This document shows positions 1 to 5,120 of a stretch of 6,173 bases of DNA, one piece after another. The DNA comes from a bacterium (GTDB taxonomy: Bacteria > Patescibacteriota > Microgenomatia > JAUYPR01), in the NCBI GenBank assembly GCA_030695785.1, contig JAUYPR010000057.1, positions 1-6,173 of the forward strand, in the 5' to 3' direction. The notes under the pieces are model-generated. The model saw only the letters and a program-made list of their open reading frames with translations. It did not search any database and had not been told where the DNA came from. Positions within the stretch are counted from its first letter, which is position 1. Every line of letters starts with the position of its first letter. A program made the translations under genes and the position numbers.

Positions 1-312
1 TGCCTCCGCTTGAACTGCCAGCGCGCGTTCTTTGGTTTCGTCTCGAAAGAGGGTATTCAGACGATACGACACTTCGCTTGCGATCACTGACTGATAGGAG
101 AAGAATATTCCGGCAAGGCTTGCGACAATCAGCCCATACCCAACCGTGCGAACAACTCCAACCGGTAGTGCTGGAATCGGAATAGTGATGACGGATGGTT
201 GGGGCCGGAGGATTATTTCTCCAGAAGTTTGTCCCCATGCCGCGTCGTAGAGCACGCCTTTGGACGATTGAAGGACAAAAATATTTGGGATGTGAATCTT
301 CTTCGCACTCAT
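1..312 (-). CDS. N-terminal part of a single-pass membrane protein, possibly a sortase (partial, runs off the window)
   Basis: An open frame reads leftwards from ATG at 312 to the window edge, 104 codons without a stop. The protein begins MSAKKIHIPNIFVLQSS. It has a soluble N-terminal part of about 50 residues, then one hydrophobic segment at about residues 53-74 (VGVVRTVGYGLIVASLAGIF), then SEVSYRLNTLFRDE. The likely topology is inside N-terminus with the main domain outside the membrane. A membrane anchor followed by an '-EVSYRLN-' type linker resembles the N-terminus of sortase-family proteins in candidate-phyla bacteria, but the catalytic His, Cys and Arg would lie outside the window, so this is only a guess. 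A TATAAT box lies 13 bp upstream and no Shine-Dalgarno sequence is visible. The reading frame is well supported; the function is not. Confidence 0.7.
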   Translation of the reverse strand, partial: MSAKKIHIPNIFVLQSSKGVLYDAAWGQTSGEIILRPQPSVITIPIPALPVGVVRTVGYGLIVASLAGIFFSYQSVIASEVSYRLNTLFRDETKERALAVQAEA

Positions 313-324
313 GTAATGTCGTAC

Positions 325-330
325 ATTATA
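325..330 (-). promoter_or_regulatory. -10 box (TATAAT) for the leftward partial membrane-protein gene
   Basis: The minus strand reads TATAAT, a perfect match to the sigma70-type -10 consensus. The ATG at 312 follows after 12 nt, so the 5' leader would be only about 6 nt. No good -35 element is seen at 16-18 bp. No Shine-Dalgarno sequence lies in the short leader. Confidence 0.5.
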
Positions 331-338
331 CTACAGGC

Positions 339-367
339 TACACAGATGCAGCCGTTTTTGGTAAAAT
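339..367 (+). promoter_or_regulatory. Extended -10 promoter for tRNA-Gln
   Basis: TAAAAT at 362-367 is preceded by TGG at 359-361, giving an extended -10 (TGn). TACACA at 339-344 (4 of 6 matches to TTGACA) lies 17 bp upstream. Transcription would start near 374, leaving a precursor leader of about 13 nt before the tRNA at 387. It is interleaved with the promoter of the leftward gene at 325-330. Confidence 0.45.
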
Positions 368-386
368 AGAGAGAAGACTTTTTCAT

Positions 387-457
387 TGCGGGATCGTTCA
401 ATGGTAGGACAGCAGACTTTGGATCTGCATATCTAGGTCCGACTCCTAGTCCCGCAG
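387..457 (+). tRNA. tRNA-Gln, anticodon UUG
   Basis: The full cloverleaf folds. The acceptor stem is TGCGGGA (387-393) with TCCCGCA (450-456). The D stem is GTTC/GGAC (396-399/407-410) with a GG-containing loop. The anticodon stem is GCAGA/TCTGC (412-416/424-428), with loop CTTTGGA and anticodon TTG at 419-421. The T stem is CTAGG/CCTAG (433-437/445-449). The discriminator is G457 and CCA is not encoded (GCCC follows), so CCA must be added after transcription. The first pair is U1-A72, the pair used by bacterial GatCAB to recognise tRNA-Gln, consistent with charging through Glu-tRNA-Gln amidation (inference). The T loop reads TCCGACT, with C rather than the near-universal U at position 55. 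Confidence 0.93.
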
Positions 458-458
458 C

Positions 459-557
459 CCTTCGACTTCGTCCGCCTATGGCGGACTTCGCTCAGGGCCA
501 TGGCCCTTATATTTAAGTAGAAGTCGAAGGTCCAGAGTGAGCGAAGCGAATCGAAGG
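459..557. repeat. Composite REP-like inverted repeat directly after tRNA-Gln
   Basis: Several exact inverted repeats are nested here. CCTTCGACTTC (459-469) pairs with GAAGTCGAAGG (520-530), an 11 bp outer stem. Inside it are GTCCGCC-TAT-GGCGGAC (470-486) and the perfect 14 bp palindrome AGGGCCATGGCCCT (494-507). CTTCGCTCA (486-494) can alternatively pair with TGAGCGAAG (538-546), and TCGAAGG occurs directly repeated at 524-530 and 551-557. The motif is of the CCTTCGAC...CTGAGCGAAGCGAA type, dispersed in intergenic regions of many uncultured bacterial genomes. A related remnant lies at 5051-5066 in this window. The outer arm begins two bases after the tRNA, so it could also serve as a processing or termination structure. 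No transposase is present. Confidence 0.75.
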
Positions 558-647
558 AACTCCACACATACCTTATTCTGTTTATATTCTCAGAACTTCT
601 TAAAAAACTTTAATAATTTTTTTTACCGAACTCCACCCCCGAGGTGA

Positions 648-680
648 CCATCACTGGACACCTTGGAAAATCCAGGATGG
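648..680 (-). terminator. Hairpin just downstream of uppP, possible terminator without a U-tract
   Basis: On the minus strand, starting 8 nt after the uppP stop codon, CCATCCTGGA (680-671) can pair with TCCAGTGATGG (658-648). This gives a 10 bp stem with one bulged base and a 12 nt loop. No run of T follows on that strand, so it does not match a standard intrinsic terminator. It may instead stabilise the 3' end. The position fits uppP, which converges on the tRNA-Gln region. Confidence 0.35.
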
Positions 681-688
681 ACAATCTT

Positions 689-1450
689 TTACAAGAAAAA
701 CAGCCAGAAGGCCGCCGCAACGAGGATGCGTTCAACCCCGAACCAAAAGAAAGAATGGCGCTCGACAAATCCCAGAAGCCATTTGATTGTAACCAATGCG
801 ACAACAAACGCGGCGATTGATCCAACAGCAAGCACACCGACATCGCGCGCCGAAAAATACTGGTAGCTTTTCATCATATCCAATCCGGTTGCCGCAAGCA
901 TGGTGGGGACAGCCAAGAGAAACGAAAACTCCACCGCTGCTTTCCGCGATAGACCGACCGTCAGTCCACCAATTATAGTTGCAGCCGCACGCGACACTCC
1001 CGGGATCATCGAGAGCGATTGCATAACGCCGACAAACCCTGCTTCCAATATCGTCATCGCCCGTATTTCTCCATTCCGGCGTGGAAGGATGCGATCAATC
1101 CCCAAAAGCACGAGGCCGCCAAGAAACAAGGCTGTAACAGTCACAACAGCATTTCCGAGCAAAGCAGACTTTATCCAGCCATACAGCAGAAATCCAATGA
1201 CCACGCTCGGGACAAAAGCAATTCCGACACGTACAAGAGTTTGACGATCCAGCGCGAACCGCCGCCAATACAGAAAAACCACGGATGCGATGGCACCCAG
1301 TTGAATCGCAATTTCAAAACTTTTCACTGCCTCGGTCTGCGGAATCCCCAAGAGATGACTCGTCAACACCAAATGCCCGGTGGATGAAATAGGCAGAAAT
1401 TCACTGACGCCTTCCACCACCGCAAGGATGAGCGCGTGCACTATATCCAT
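689..1450 (-). CDS. uppP: Undecaprenyl-diphosphatase UppP (BacA family)
   Basis: This 253-residue polytopic membrane protein is near the usual family length of about 255-275. It dephosphorylates undecaprenyl pyrophosphate so the lipid carrier can re-enter peptidoglycan and surface-polymer synthesis. Family motifs are clear. The first is EGVSEFLPISSTGH at residues 13-26, with the acidic pair E13/E17 and H26. The second is PGVSRAAAT at residues 150-158, matching PGxSRSxxT with the catalytic-site Ser153 and Arg154 but Ala in place of the second Ser. The rest is hydrophobic helices, ending FWLFFL. An ATG four codons upstream (1462) is possible, but the start at 1450 gives the normal MDIVHALILAVVEG beginning and lies 7 nt after an extended -10 box. 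It is transcribed away from the lysozyme-like/murT/gatD cluster, with which it shares a cell-wall role. Confidence 0.95.
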   Translation of the reverse strand: MDIVHALILAVVEGVSEFLPISSTGHLVLTSHLLGIPQTEAVKSFEIAIQLGAIASVVFLYWRRFALDRQTLVRVGIAFVPSVVIGFLLYGWIKSALLGNAVVTVTALFLGGLVLLGIDRILPRRNGEIRAMTILEAGFVGVMQSLSMIPGVSRAAATIIGGLTVGLSRKAAVEFSFLLAVPTMLAATGLDMMKSYQYFSARDVGVLAVGSIAAFVVALVTIKWLLGFVERHSFFWFGVERILVAAAFWLFFL

Positions 1451-1457
1451 ATGCAAT

Positions 1458-1466
1458 ATCATAACA
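1458..1466 (-). promoter_or_regulatory. Extended -10 promoter for uppP, apparently leaderless
   Basis: On the minus strand TGT precedes TATGAT (1463-1458), an extended -10 element. Seven bases then lead to ATG at 1450, so transcription would start at or next to the start codon. No convincing -35 element and no Shine-Dalgarno sequence are seen. This placement is the main reason for choosing the 1450 start over 1462, which would overlap the box. Confidence 0.5.
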
Positions 1467-1482
1467 AATCAGTCCACAGTGG

Positions 1483-1517
1483 TTGACAAATCGGCTCGGG
1501 ATCTGCTAACGTATAAT
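1483..1517 (+). promoter_or_regulatory. Promoter of the lysozyme-like/murT/gatD cluster
   Basis: TTGACA at 1483-1488 is a perfect -35. Two -10 candidates exist. TAACGT at 1507-1512 has an 18 bp spacer, is preceded by TGC (extended -10) and lies 8 nt before ATG 1521. TATAAT at 1512-1517 matches the consensus better, but it has a 23 bp spacer and lies only 3 nt before the ATG. The first has the same geometry as the promoter at 5083-5112 and is preferred. Either way the mRNA would have little or no leader. Confidence 0.5.
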
Positions 1518-1520
1518 TCC

Positions 1521-2126
1521 ATGAGGAAACTTGCTCTCCTTCTGGTCTGGTTCGGAAGCTCCACGATTACTCTCTTTATTGCCGTGTCGTTCCTGATCTA
1601 CATCACACAAATACAAGCACTCAAAAGCCTCATCCACCTAGAGGCGCGCCTGTTAGCAGAACAAACAGGTACCGTCGCATTTGCCGCTCTGCCAAAAACA
1701 GCCGGTGATGTATTGGGCATGGTAAAAAAAGGAGATGCACGTGCTTTGGTGGTGCAGCGATTCTTTGAACAATACAACGCCCCTTTGGCCGCGTACGCCG
1801 AGGAGATGGTCAGTGCGTCCGACCGATATGACTTGCCGGATTTCAGATTGCTTCCAGCCATTGCCATGCAGGAATCCAATGGCTGCAAACTTATCCCGTA
1901 TGGATCGAATAACTGCTGGGGGTACGGCATTTACGGCGATCAATCGCTCGGGTTTGCGTCAATGGAGGCGGCGATTGACCGGGTGGCCCGCGGCCTGAAA
2001 GAAGATTATTATGACAAAGGGCTTGTCACGCCGTACCAGATCATGACGAAATACACCCCGCCGAGTTTAGCCAAAGGCGGCCCTTGGGCAAAAGGTGTTG
2101 AATACTTTCTGGCAGAGATGGAGTGA
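1521..2126 (+). CDS. Membrane-anchored lysozyme-like (glucosaminidase-type) peptidoglycan hydrolase
   Basis: The protein has 201 residues. An N-terminal hydrophobic segment at about residues 5-28 (LALLLVWFGSSTITLFIAV...) is a signal anchor, followed by a linker and an extracytoplasmic domain at about 85-200. That domain contains LLPAIAMQESNGCK (residues 110-123), resembling the helix that carries the catalytic Glu in lysozyme-superfamily enzymes, so E118 is the likely catalyst. NNCWGYGIYG (130-139) follows, and then TPYQIMTKYTPPS (170-182), which recalls the tail of glucosaminidase domains. C122 and C132 could form a disulfide outside the cell. Small secreted proteins of this type are common in candidate-phyla genomes, usually unnamed. 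The frame stays open upstream to 1380, but that part overlaps uppP and its promoter region, so the ATG at 1521 is chosen. It lies 19 bp before murT, suggesting linked cell-wall work. Substrate and activity are inferred. Confidence 0.8.
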   Translation: MRKLALLLVWFGSSTITLFIAVSFLIYITQIQALKSLIHLEARLLAEQTGTVAFAALPKTAGDVLGMVKKGDARALVVQRFFEQYNAPLAAYAEEMVSASDRYDLPDFRLLPAIAMQESNGCKLIPYGSNNCWGYGIYGDQSLGFASMEAAIDRVARGLKEDYYDKGLVTPYQIMTKYTPPSLAKGGPWAKGVEYFLAEME

Positions 2127-2139
2127 AACACGGTACAAT
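2109..2139 (+). promoter_or_regulatory. Possible internal promoter for murT
   Basis: TACAAT at 2134-2139 ends 6 nt before the proposed GTG start at 2146, the classical spacing for a leaderless start. A poor -35 candidate, CTGGCA (2109-2114, 4 of 6), lies 19 bp upstream. No Shine-Dalgarno sequence precedes the GTG. The evidence is the -10 placement, which recurs at other genes in this window. Confidence 0.35.
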
Positions 2140-2145
2140 ACGAAA

Positions 2146-3522
2146 GTGACGACCCTTCGTTTTCTTCTTGCTCTCTGGATCGGAAAAAGTGCGCGTCTTT
2201 TCGTTCGACTCATTGGTCAGGGAAGCGGAACCGCACTTCCTGGGCTTCTCGCGTTGAATATTGACCCGACGTTTCTTCATACTGGATTAAAACAACTCAA
2301 GGACGATTGTATCGTCATCTCCGGGACGAACGGGAAAACAACCACCGCCCAAATGGTTCGAGCGGTCATGAAACCGCCTCATCAATCTCTCCTGATGAAT
2401 AAAGAAGGCTCAAACCTTTTGCGCGGCATTGCCTCGTCGATCATTGAACACAGCCGACTTGATGGCCACATACAGGCCTCGCTGGGCCTTTTTGAACTCG
2501 ATGAGGCAACCTTGCCGCTTCTTCTCGATATTCAACCACCGCGTATCCTTGTCCTCCTCAACCTTTTCCGGGACCAACTGGATCGGTATGGAGAAGTCGA
2601 TCTCATCAGAAAAAAATGGGCGGATGCGATCAAAAAACTTCCGACCGAGACCCGGCTTGTTTTGAATGCGGATGACCCCCTTGTTGCGTCATTGGGGAAG
2701 GGGTGGTCGAACGTTGTCTTTTTCGGCATTGACGACGTCTCGGCTGCATCGGAGAAGCCTGCATCTCACCTTGATGTCCGCGCATGTCCATCATGCGGAG
2801 GAAAACTTGCCATGAGAAATTTTTTCGCCTCGCATCTTTGCCACTATCAATGTCAAAAATGCAGTTTTCACCGTCCAAAACCAGATATCGCGGCAATACA
2901 CATCATTTCCAACGGTCTTGAAGAAACTGACATTGGTGTCGTCATTCATGGAAAGAGACAAAGGCTGACGATTCCGATCCCAGGACTCCCTGCCGTCTAT
3001 AGTACGCTTGCCACATGCGCGGTTGCGCATATACTCGAACTGGACAAGACTGTCGTTCTGGACGCCTTGAGGGCCCTTCCGCGCCCCTTTGGGCGATGGG
3101 AACGGATCGAGATAAACGGTCAAAAGATCCTGCTCATTCTCATCAAAAATCCAGCAGGCGCAAGTGCGGTTCTTGATACGCTTGCGGGGACAAAACATAA
3201 CACACTCCTTCTCGCCTTAAACGACAATCTGGCTGACGGCACAGATGTTTCGTGGATCTGGGATACACCGTTTGAGAAACTTCCGGGGGCAAAACGAGTC
3301 ATCGTGACTGGAACACGCGCCAATGACCTCGCGTTGCGGTTCAAGTATGCAGAGCGGAAAACAATTGAGGTCGTCTCCAGCCTCAAACAGGCAATCATCC
3401 GAGGATTACATGTCAAGCATGGCTCGGATACAGGATCACTGACAATCCTTGCAACCTACACTGCTATGCTTGCAATCCGAAAAATCCTCACTGGCAGTCA
3501 CCTCGGAGGTGTCCAAGAATGA
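2146..3522 (+). CDS. murT: Lipid II isoglutaminyl synthase, MurT subunit
   Basis: The protein has 458 residues. With GatD, MurT converts the alpha-carboxyl of the D-Glu at position 2 of the lipid II stem peptide into an amide, using ATP and ammonia from glutamine. Domains in order: a short N-terminal hydrophobic stretch; the Mur-ligase central domain with P-loop GTNGKTTT at 60-67; NKEGSNLLRG at 85-94; LLNLFRDQLDRYGEVD at 137-152; LNADDP at 173-178; an inserted zinc ribbon with C214/C217 and C236/C239 (extra C232); then the C-terminal MurT domain (DUF1727) with KNPAG at 334-338 and NDNLADGTDVSWIWD at 359-373. That last motif region supplies the Asp completing the GatD catalytic triad in Staphylococcus. 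The frame extends to GTG 2095, but that would overlap the upstream gene by 32 bp. The GTG at 2146 gives the usual beginning MTTLRFLLALWIGK. It overlaps gatD by four bases. Confidence 0.95.
   Translation: MTTLRFLLALWIGKSARLFVRLIGQGSGTALPGLLALNIDPTFLHTGLKQLKDDCIVISGTNGKTTTAQMVRAVMKPPHQSLLMNKEGSNLLRGIASSIIEHSRLDGHIQASLGLFELDEATLPLLLDIQPPRILVLLNLFRDQLDRYGEVDLIRKKWADAIKKLPTETRLVLNADDPLVASLGKGWSNVVFFGIDDVSAASEKPASHLDVRACPSCGGKLAMRNFFASHLCHYQCQKCSFHRPKPDIAAIHIISNGLEETDIGVVIHGKRQRLTIPIPGLPAVYSTLATCAVAHILELDKTVVLDALRALPRPFGRWERIEINGQKILLILIKNPAGASAVLDTLAGTKHNTLLLALNDNLADGTDVSWIWDTPFEKLPGAKRVIVTGTRANDLALRFKYAERKTIEVVSSLKQAIIRGLHVKHGSDTGSLTILATYTAMLAIRKILTGSHLGGVQE
3505..3511 (+). promoter_or_regulatory. 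Strong Shine-Dalgarno site for gatD
   Basis: GGAGGTG lies inside the 3' end of murT, 7 nt before the gatD ATG at 3519. It is the only clear Shine-Dalgarno sequence in front of a gene in this window. It fixes the gatD start and contrasts with the apparently leaderless genes around it. Confidence 0.8.
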
Positions 3523-4253
3523 CCCTCCAACTCTGTCACCTATATGGAGATATCATGAACACGTACGGAGATGATGGAAACATCATTGCGATTCAAAAAC
3601 GGTGCGCGTGGCGGGGGATTGACGTTGAACTAATGCGTTCAAACATCGGTGACTCGATTCCGAGTGACGTTGACCTTTTCTTCTTTGGCGGAGGCCAAGA
3701 TAAAGCGCAGGAAGCGGTCGGGCGCGACCTGGTTGAAACCAACAAAGGAGCGCAGTTAAAAAAACAGGTTGATGATGGTACACCGCTCTTGTCCATCTGC
3801 GGCGGTTATCAACTCCTTGCCGAATACTATCAGCCCTTCGAGGGTCAGAAAATTCCTGGAGTCGGTTTGTTTCCCGCGTACACCGAGGCCGGGCAGCGGC
3901 GTATGATTGGCAATGTTGTTGTTCAGCTAAGGCCTGATGTTTTCGACAACATTCACTCGACCATCGTGGGGTTTGAGAACCATAGTGGAAGAACGTTTCT
4001 TCGCAATCTTGACGATCGGCTTGGCACGGTCGTTTCTGGAAATGGGAATAATGGCGGAGACTCAACCGAGGGCATCATGGTCAAACATGCCATTGGATGC
4101 TATTTGCATGGTTCACTCTTGCCCAAAAACCCTCACTTGGCCGACTGGCTAATAGGGAAAGCGCTCGAGCATCGATACAGAAAAAAGATCGACTTGTCTC
4201 CACTTGACGATACCCTTGAGTGGCGCGCTCATAGTGCCGCGGGAGGGACTTGA
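3519..4253 (+). CDS. gatD: Lipid II isoglutaminyl synthase, GatD glutaminase subunit
   Basis: The protein has 244 residues, very close to the 243 of Staphylococcus aureus GatD. This class I glutamine amidotransferase (CobB/CobQ type) hydrolyses glutamine and passes ammonia to MurT for lipid II amidation at the inner face of the membrane. Visible features are LCHLYGDIMNTYGDDGN near the N-terminus, FFFGGGQD at 54-61, the nucleophile elbow SICGGYQLL with C94 (same number as in S. aureus), R127/R128 in the glutamine-binding region, GFENHSGRT at 151-159, and GCYLHGSLLPKNP with catalytic H197. The start ATG overlaps the murT stop (ATGA), and a strong Shine-Dalgarno site precedes it, so translation is probably coupled and 1:1. 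The last six codons and stop (EWRAHSAAGGT end) run antisense into the 3' part of tRNA-Leu. Confidence 0.96.
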   Translation: MTLQLCHLYGDIMNTYGDDGNIIAIQKRCAWRGIDVELMRSNIGDSIPSDVDLFFFGGGQDKAQEAVGRDLVETNKGAQLKKQVDDGTPLLSICGGYQLLAEYYQPFEGQKIPGVGLFPAYTEAGQRRMIGNVVVQLRPDVFDNIHSTIVGFENHSGRTFLRNLDDRLGTVVSGNGNNGGDSTEGIMVKHAIGCYLHGSLLPKNPHLADWLIGKALEHRYRKKIDLSPLDDTLEWRAHSAAGGT

Positions 4254-4315
4254 ACCCCCAAGCCTTTCGGCATACGGTCCTAAGCCGTACGCGTCTACCG
4301 TTTCGCCACCGCGGC
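4235..4315 (-). tRNA. tRNA-Leu, anticodon UAG
   Basis: Read on the minus strand from 4315, the fold is a class II tRNA. The acceptor is GCCGCGG with CCGCGGC, T8 follows, and the D arm is GCG/CGC with AAACGGTAGA. The anticodon stem is TACGG/CCGTA with loop CTTAGGA, giving anticodon TAG. The long variable arm contains GCC-GAAA-GGC. The T arm is GGGGG/CCCTC (one G-U pair) around TTCAAGT. The discriminator is A, as expected for leucine, and CCA is not encoded. It has 81 nt. Its 3' 19 bases overlap the end of gatD on the opposite strand. It decodes CUA, and by wobble probably other CUN codons. Confidence 0.95.
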
Positions 4316-4323
4316 TCCCCTTT

Positions 4324-4329
4324 ATTATA
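4324..4329 (-). promoter_or_regulatory. -10 box (TATAAT) for tRNA-Leu
   Basis: The minus strand reads TATAAT, ending 8 nt before the tRNA 5' end at 4315, so the primary transcript would start almost at the mature end. No clear -35 is seen; the space where it would lie includes the start of the divergent lipoprotein gene. Confidence 0.5.
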
Positions 4330-4336
4330 CTCCGAG

Positions 4337-4345
4337 TGATAGAAT
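4337..4345 (+). promoter_or_regulatory. Extended -10 promoter for the cyclophilin lipoprotein, apparently leaderless
   Basis: TGA (4337-4339) followed by TAGAAT (4340-4345) forms an extended -10. Six bases then lead to ATG 4352, so the message would start at the start codon. No Shine-Dalgarno sequence is present. It sits back to back with the tRNA-Leu -10 box in a 36 bp gap. Confidence 0.5.
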
Positions 4346-4351
4346 CAGAAC

Positions 4352-5038
4352 ATGAAACTATTGATCGTTCCAATCTTATTCCTCGCCCTCAGCCTTCCAT
4401 CGTGCAAACCGCTCGAGTCGAAAATCCCCACCCCGCCCGGAAACATCAACTTGCCCCAAAATATCGTGCTTTCTCCGCAACAACTCGTCGTGGACGAGAA
4501 AAATAAAACGCCCGATCCTTTTCAAGAGTCTTCGAACACTCAAGGAACACCAGACAACCGAGCCTCGGTTGAAGCGAAATTTGCGACGTTTGAAGTGGAA
4601 ATTAATGATCCATCATCATCCTCAACGGAAAGCGCACCTCTCAAGCGAACAGCGACATTCCGCGGCCAACTCTTTCCACAAATCGCGCCCGCGACCGTGG
4701 CGAATTTTGAGCAAAAAGCAAACAGCGGCGTATATGATAATCTGATGTTCCACCGCATCGAAGACTGGGTGGCGCAGGGTGGTGACCCAAAGGGCGACGG
4801 AACAGGCGGCGAAAAAATGCGGACAGAGCTCAACGCCCAGCAATTCATCCCTGGCTCGATTGGCATGGCGCGCGGGAATGAGAAAGAGTGGACGAATGAT
4901 ATGCAGTTTTTCATCGTTAAAAAGCAGGTGTTTGGGCTGGATAAAGAATATGCGAATTTCGGATTGGTGATTGAAGGGGGAGATGTGGTGGCGAGCTTGA
5001 AAAAAGGCGACCGTATTGTGAGAATCCGCGTGGAGTGA
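4352..5038 (+). CDS. Cyclophilin-type peptidyl-prolyl cis-trans isomerase, lipoprotein
   Basis: The protein has 228 residues. The N-terminus is a lipoprotein signal: MKLLIVPILFLALSLPSC, with the lipidated Cys at 18 (lipobox LPSC, slightly off consensus because of Pro at -2). A Pro/Asn/Gln-rich linker runs from about 19 to 72. The cyclophilin domain then spans about 75-228, with ATVANF (114-119), FHRI (133-136; R135 aligns with the catalytic Arg), QGGDP (142-146), GSIGMARG (168-175), MQFFIV (184-189) and a final FGLVIEGGDVV. A Ser-rich loop, DPSSSSTES (86-94), enlarges the hairpin between the first two strands. The Trp that binds cyclosporin in eukaryotic cyclophilins is not conserved. The enzyme would help secreted proteins fold outside the membrane. 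It appears to be a single-gene unit, divergent from tRNA-Leu. Confidence 0.92.
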   Translation: MKLLIVPILFLALSLPSCKPLESKIPTPPGNINLPQNIVLSPQQLVVDEKNKTPDPFQESSNTQGTPDNRASVEAKFATFEVEINDPSSSSTESAPLKRTATFRGQLFPQIAPATVANFEQKANSGVYDNLMFHRIEDWVAQGGDPKGDGTGGEKMRTELNAQQFIPGSIGMARGNEKEWTNDMQFFIVKKQVFGLDKEYANFGLVIEGGDVVASLKKGDRIVRIRVE

Positions 5039-5050
5039 TATATTTGTCAT

Positions 5051-5066
5051 CCTGAGCAAAGCGAAT
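5051..5066. repeat. Short remnant of the CTGAGCGAAGCGAA dispersed repeat
   Basis: CCTGAGCAAAGCGAAT here matches TGAGCGAAGCGAAT at 538-551 at 13 of 14 bases, and matches the reverse complement of 486-496 nearly as well. It starts 13 bp after the cyclophilin stop codon. Unlike the copy at 459-557, it has no partner arm and looks like a half element or decayed copy. Confidence 0.55.
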
Positions 5067-5082
5067 AATTTTTACTGCCGAC

Positions 5083-5112
5083 TTGTCAAATATGAATAAC
5101 TTATAGTATAAT
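5083..5112 (+). promoter_or_regulatory. Promoter of the 326-residue unknown protein, apparently leaderless
   Basis: TTGTCA (5083-5088, 5 of 6 to consensus) and TATAAT (5107-5112, perfect) are separated by 18 bp. ATG 5121 follows after 8 nt, so transcription should begin at or within a base or two of the start codon. No Shine-Dalgarno sequence is seen. This is the best promoter in the window. Confidence 0.7.
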
Positions 5113-5120
5113 ACACAAAC

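Noticed and set aside
195..407. A 70-codon plus-strand frame.
   Set aside because: It lies antisense to the partial membrane-protein gene and runs into tRNA-Gln; the product has no protein-like features.
459..557. CRISPR array or insertion sequence.
   Set aside because: There are no regularly spaced direct repeats and no transposase; the structure is nested inverted repeats.
1380..1520. N-terminal extension of the lysozyme-like protein by 47 residues.
   Set aside because: It would overlap uppP and the shared promoter region, and would place a polar stretch before an obvious signal anchor.
2095..2145. GTG at 2095 (or TTG at 2098) as the murT start.
   Set aside because: It would overlap the upstream gene by up to 32 bp and adds residues before the normal MurT beginning; GTG 2146 sits 6 nt after a -10 box.
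3583..4065. A 160-codon minus-strand frame inside gatD.
   Set aside because: It is the antisense shadow of a clearly conserved gene, with an Arg/Gln-rich low-quality translation.
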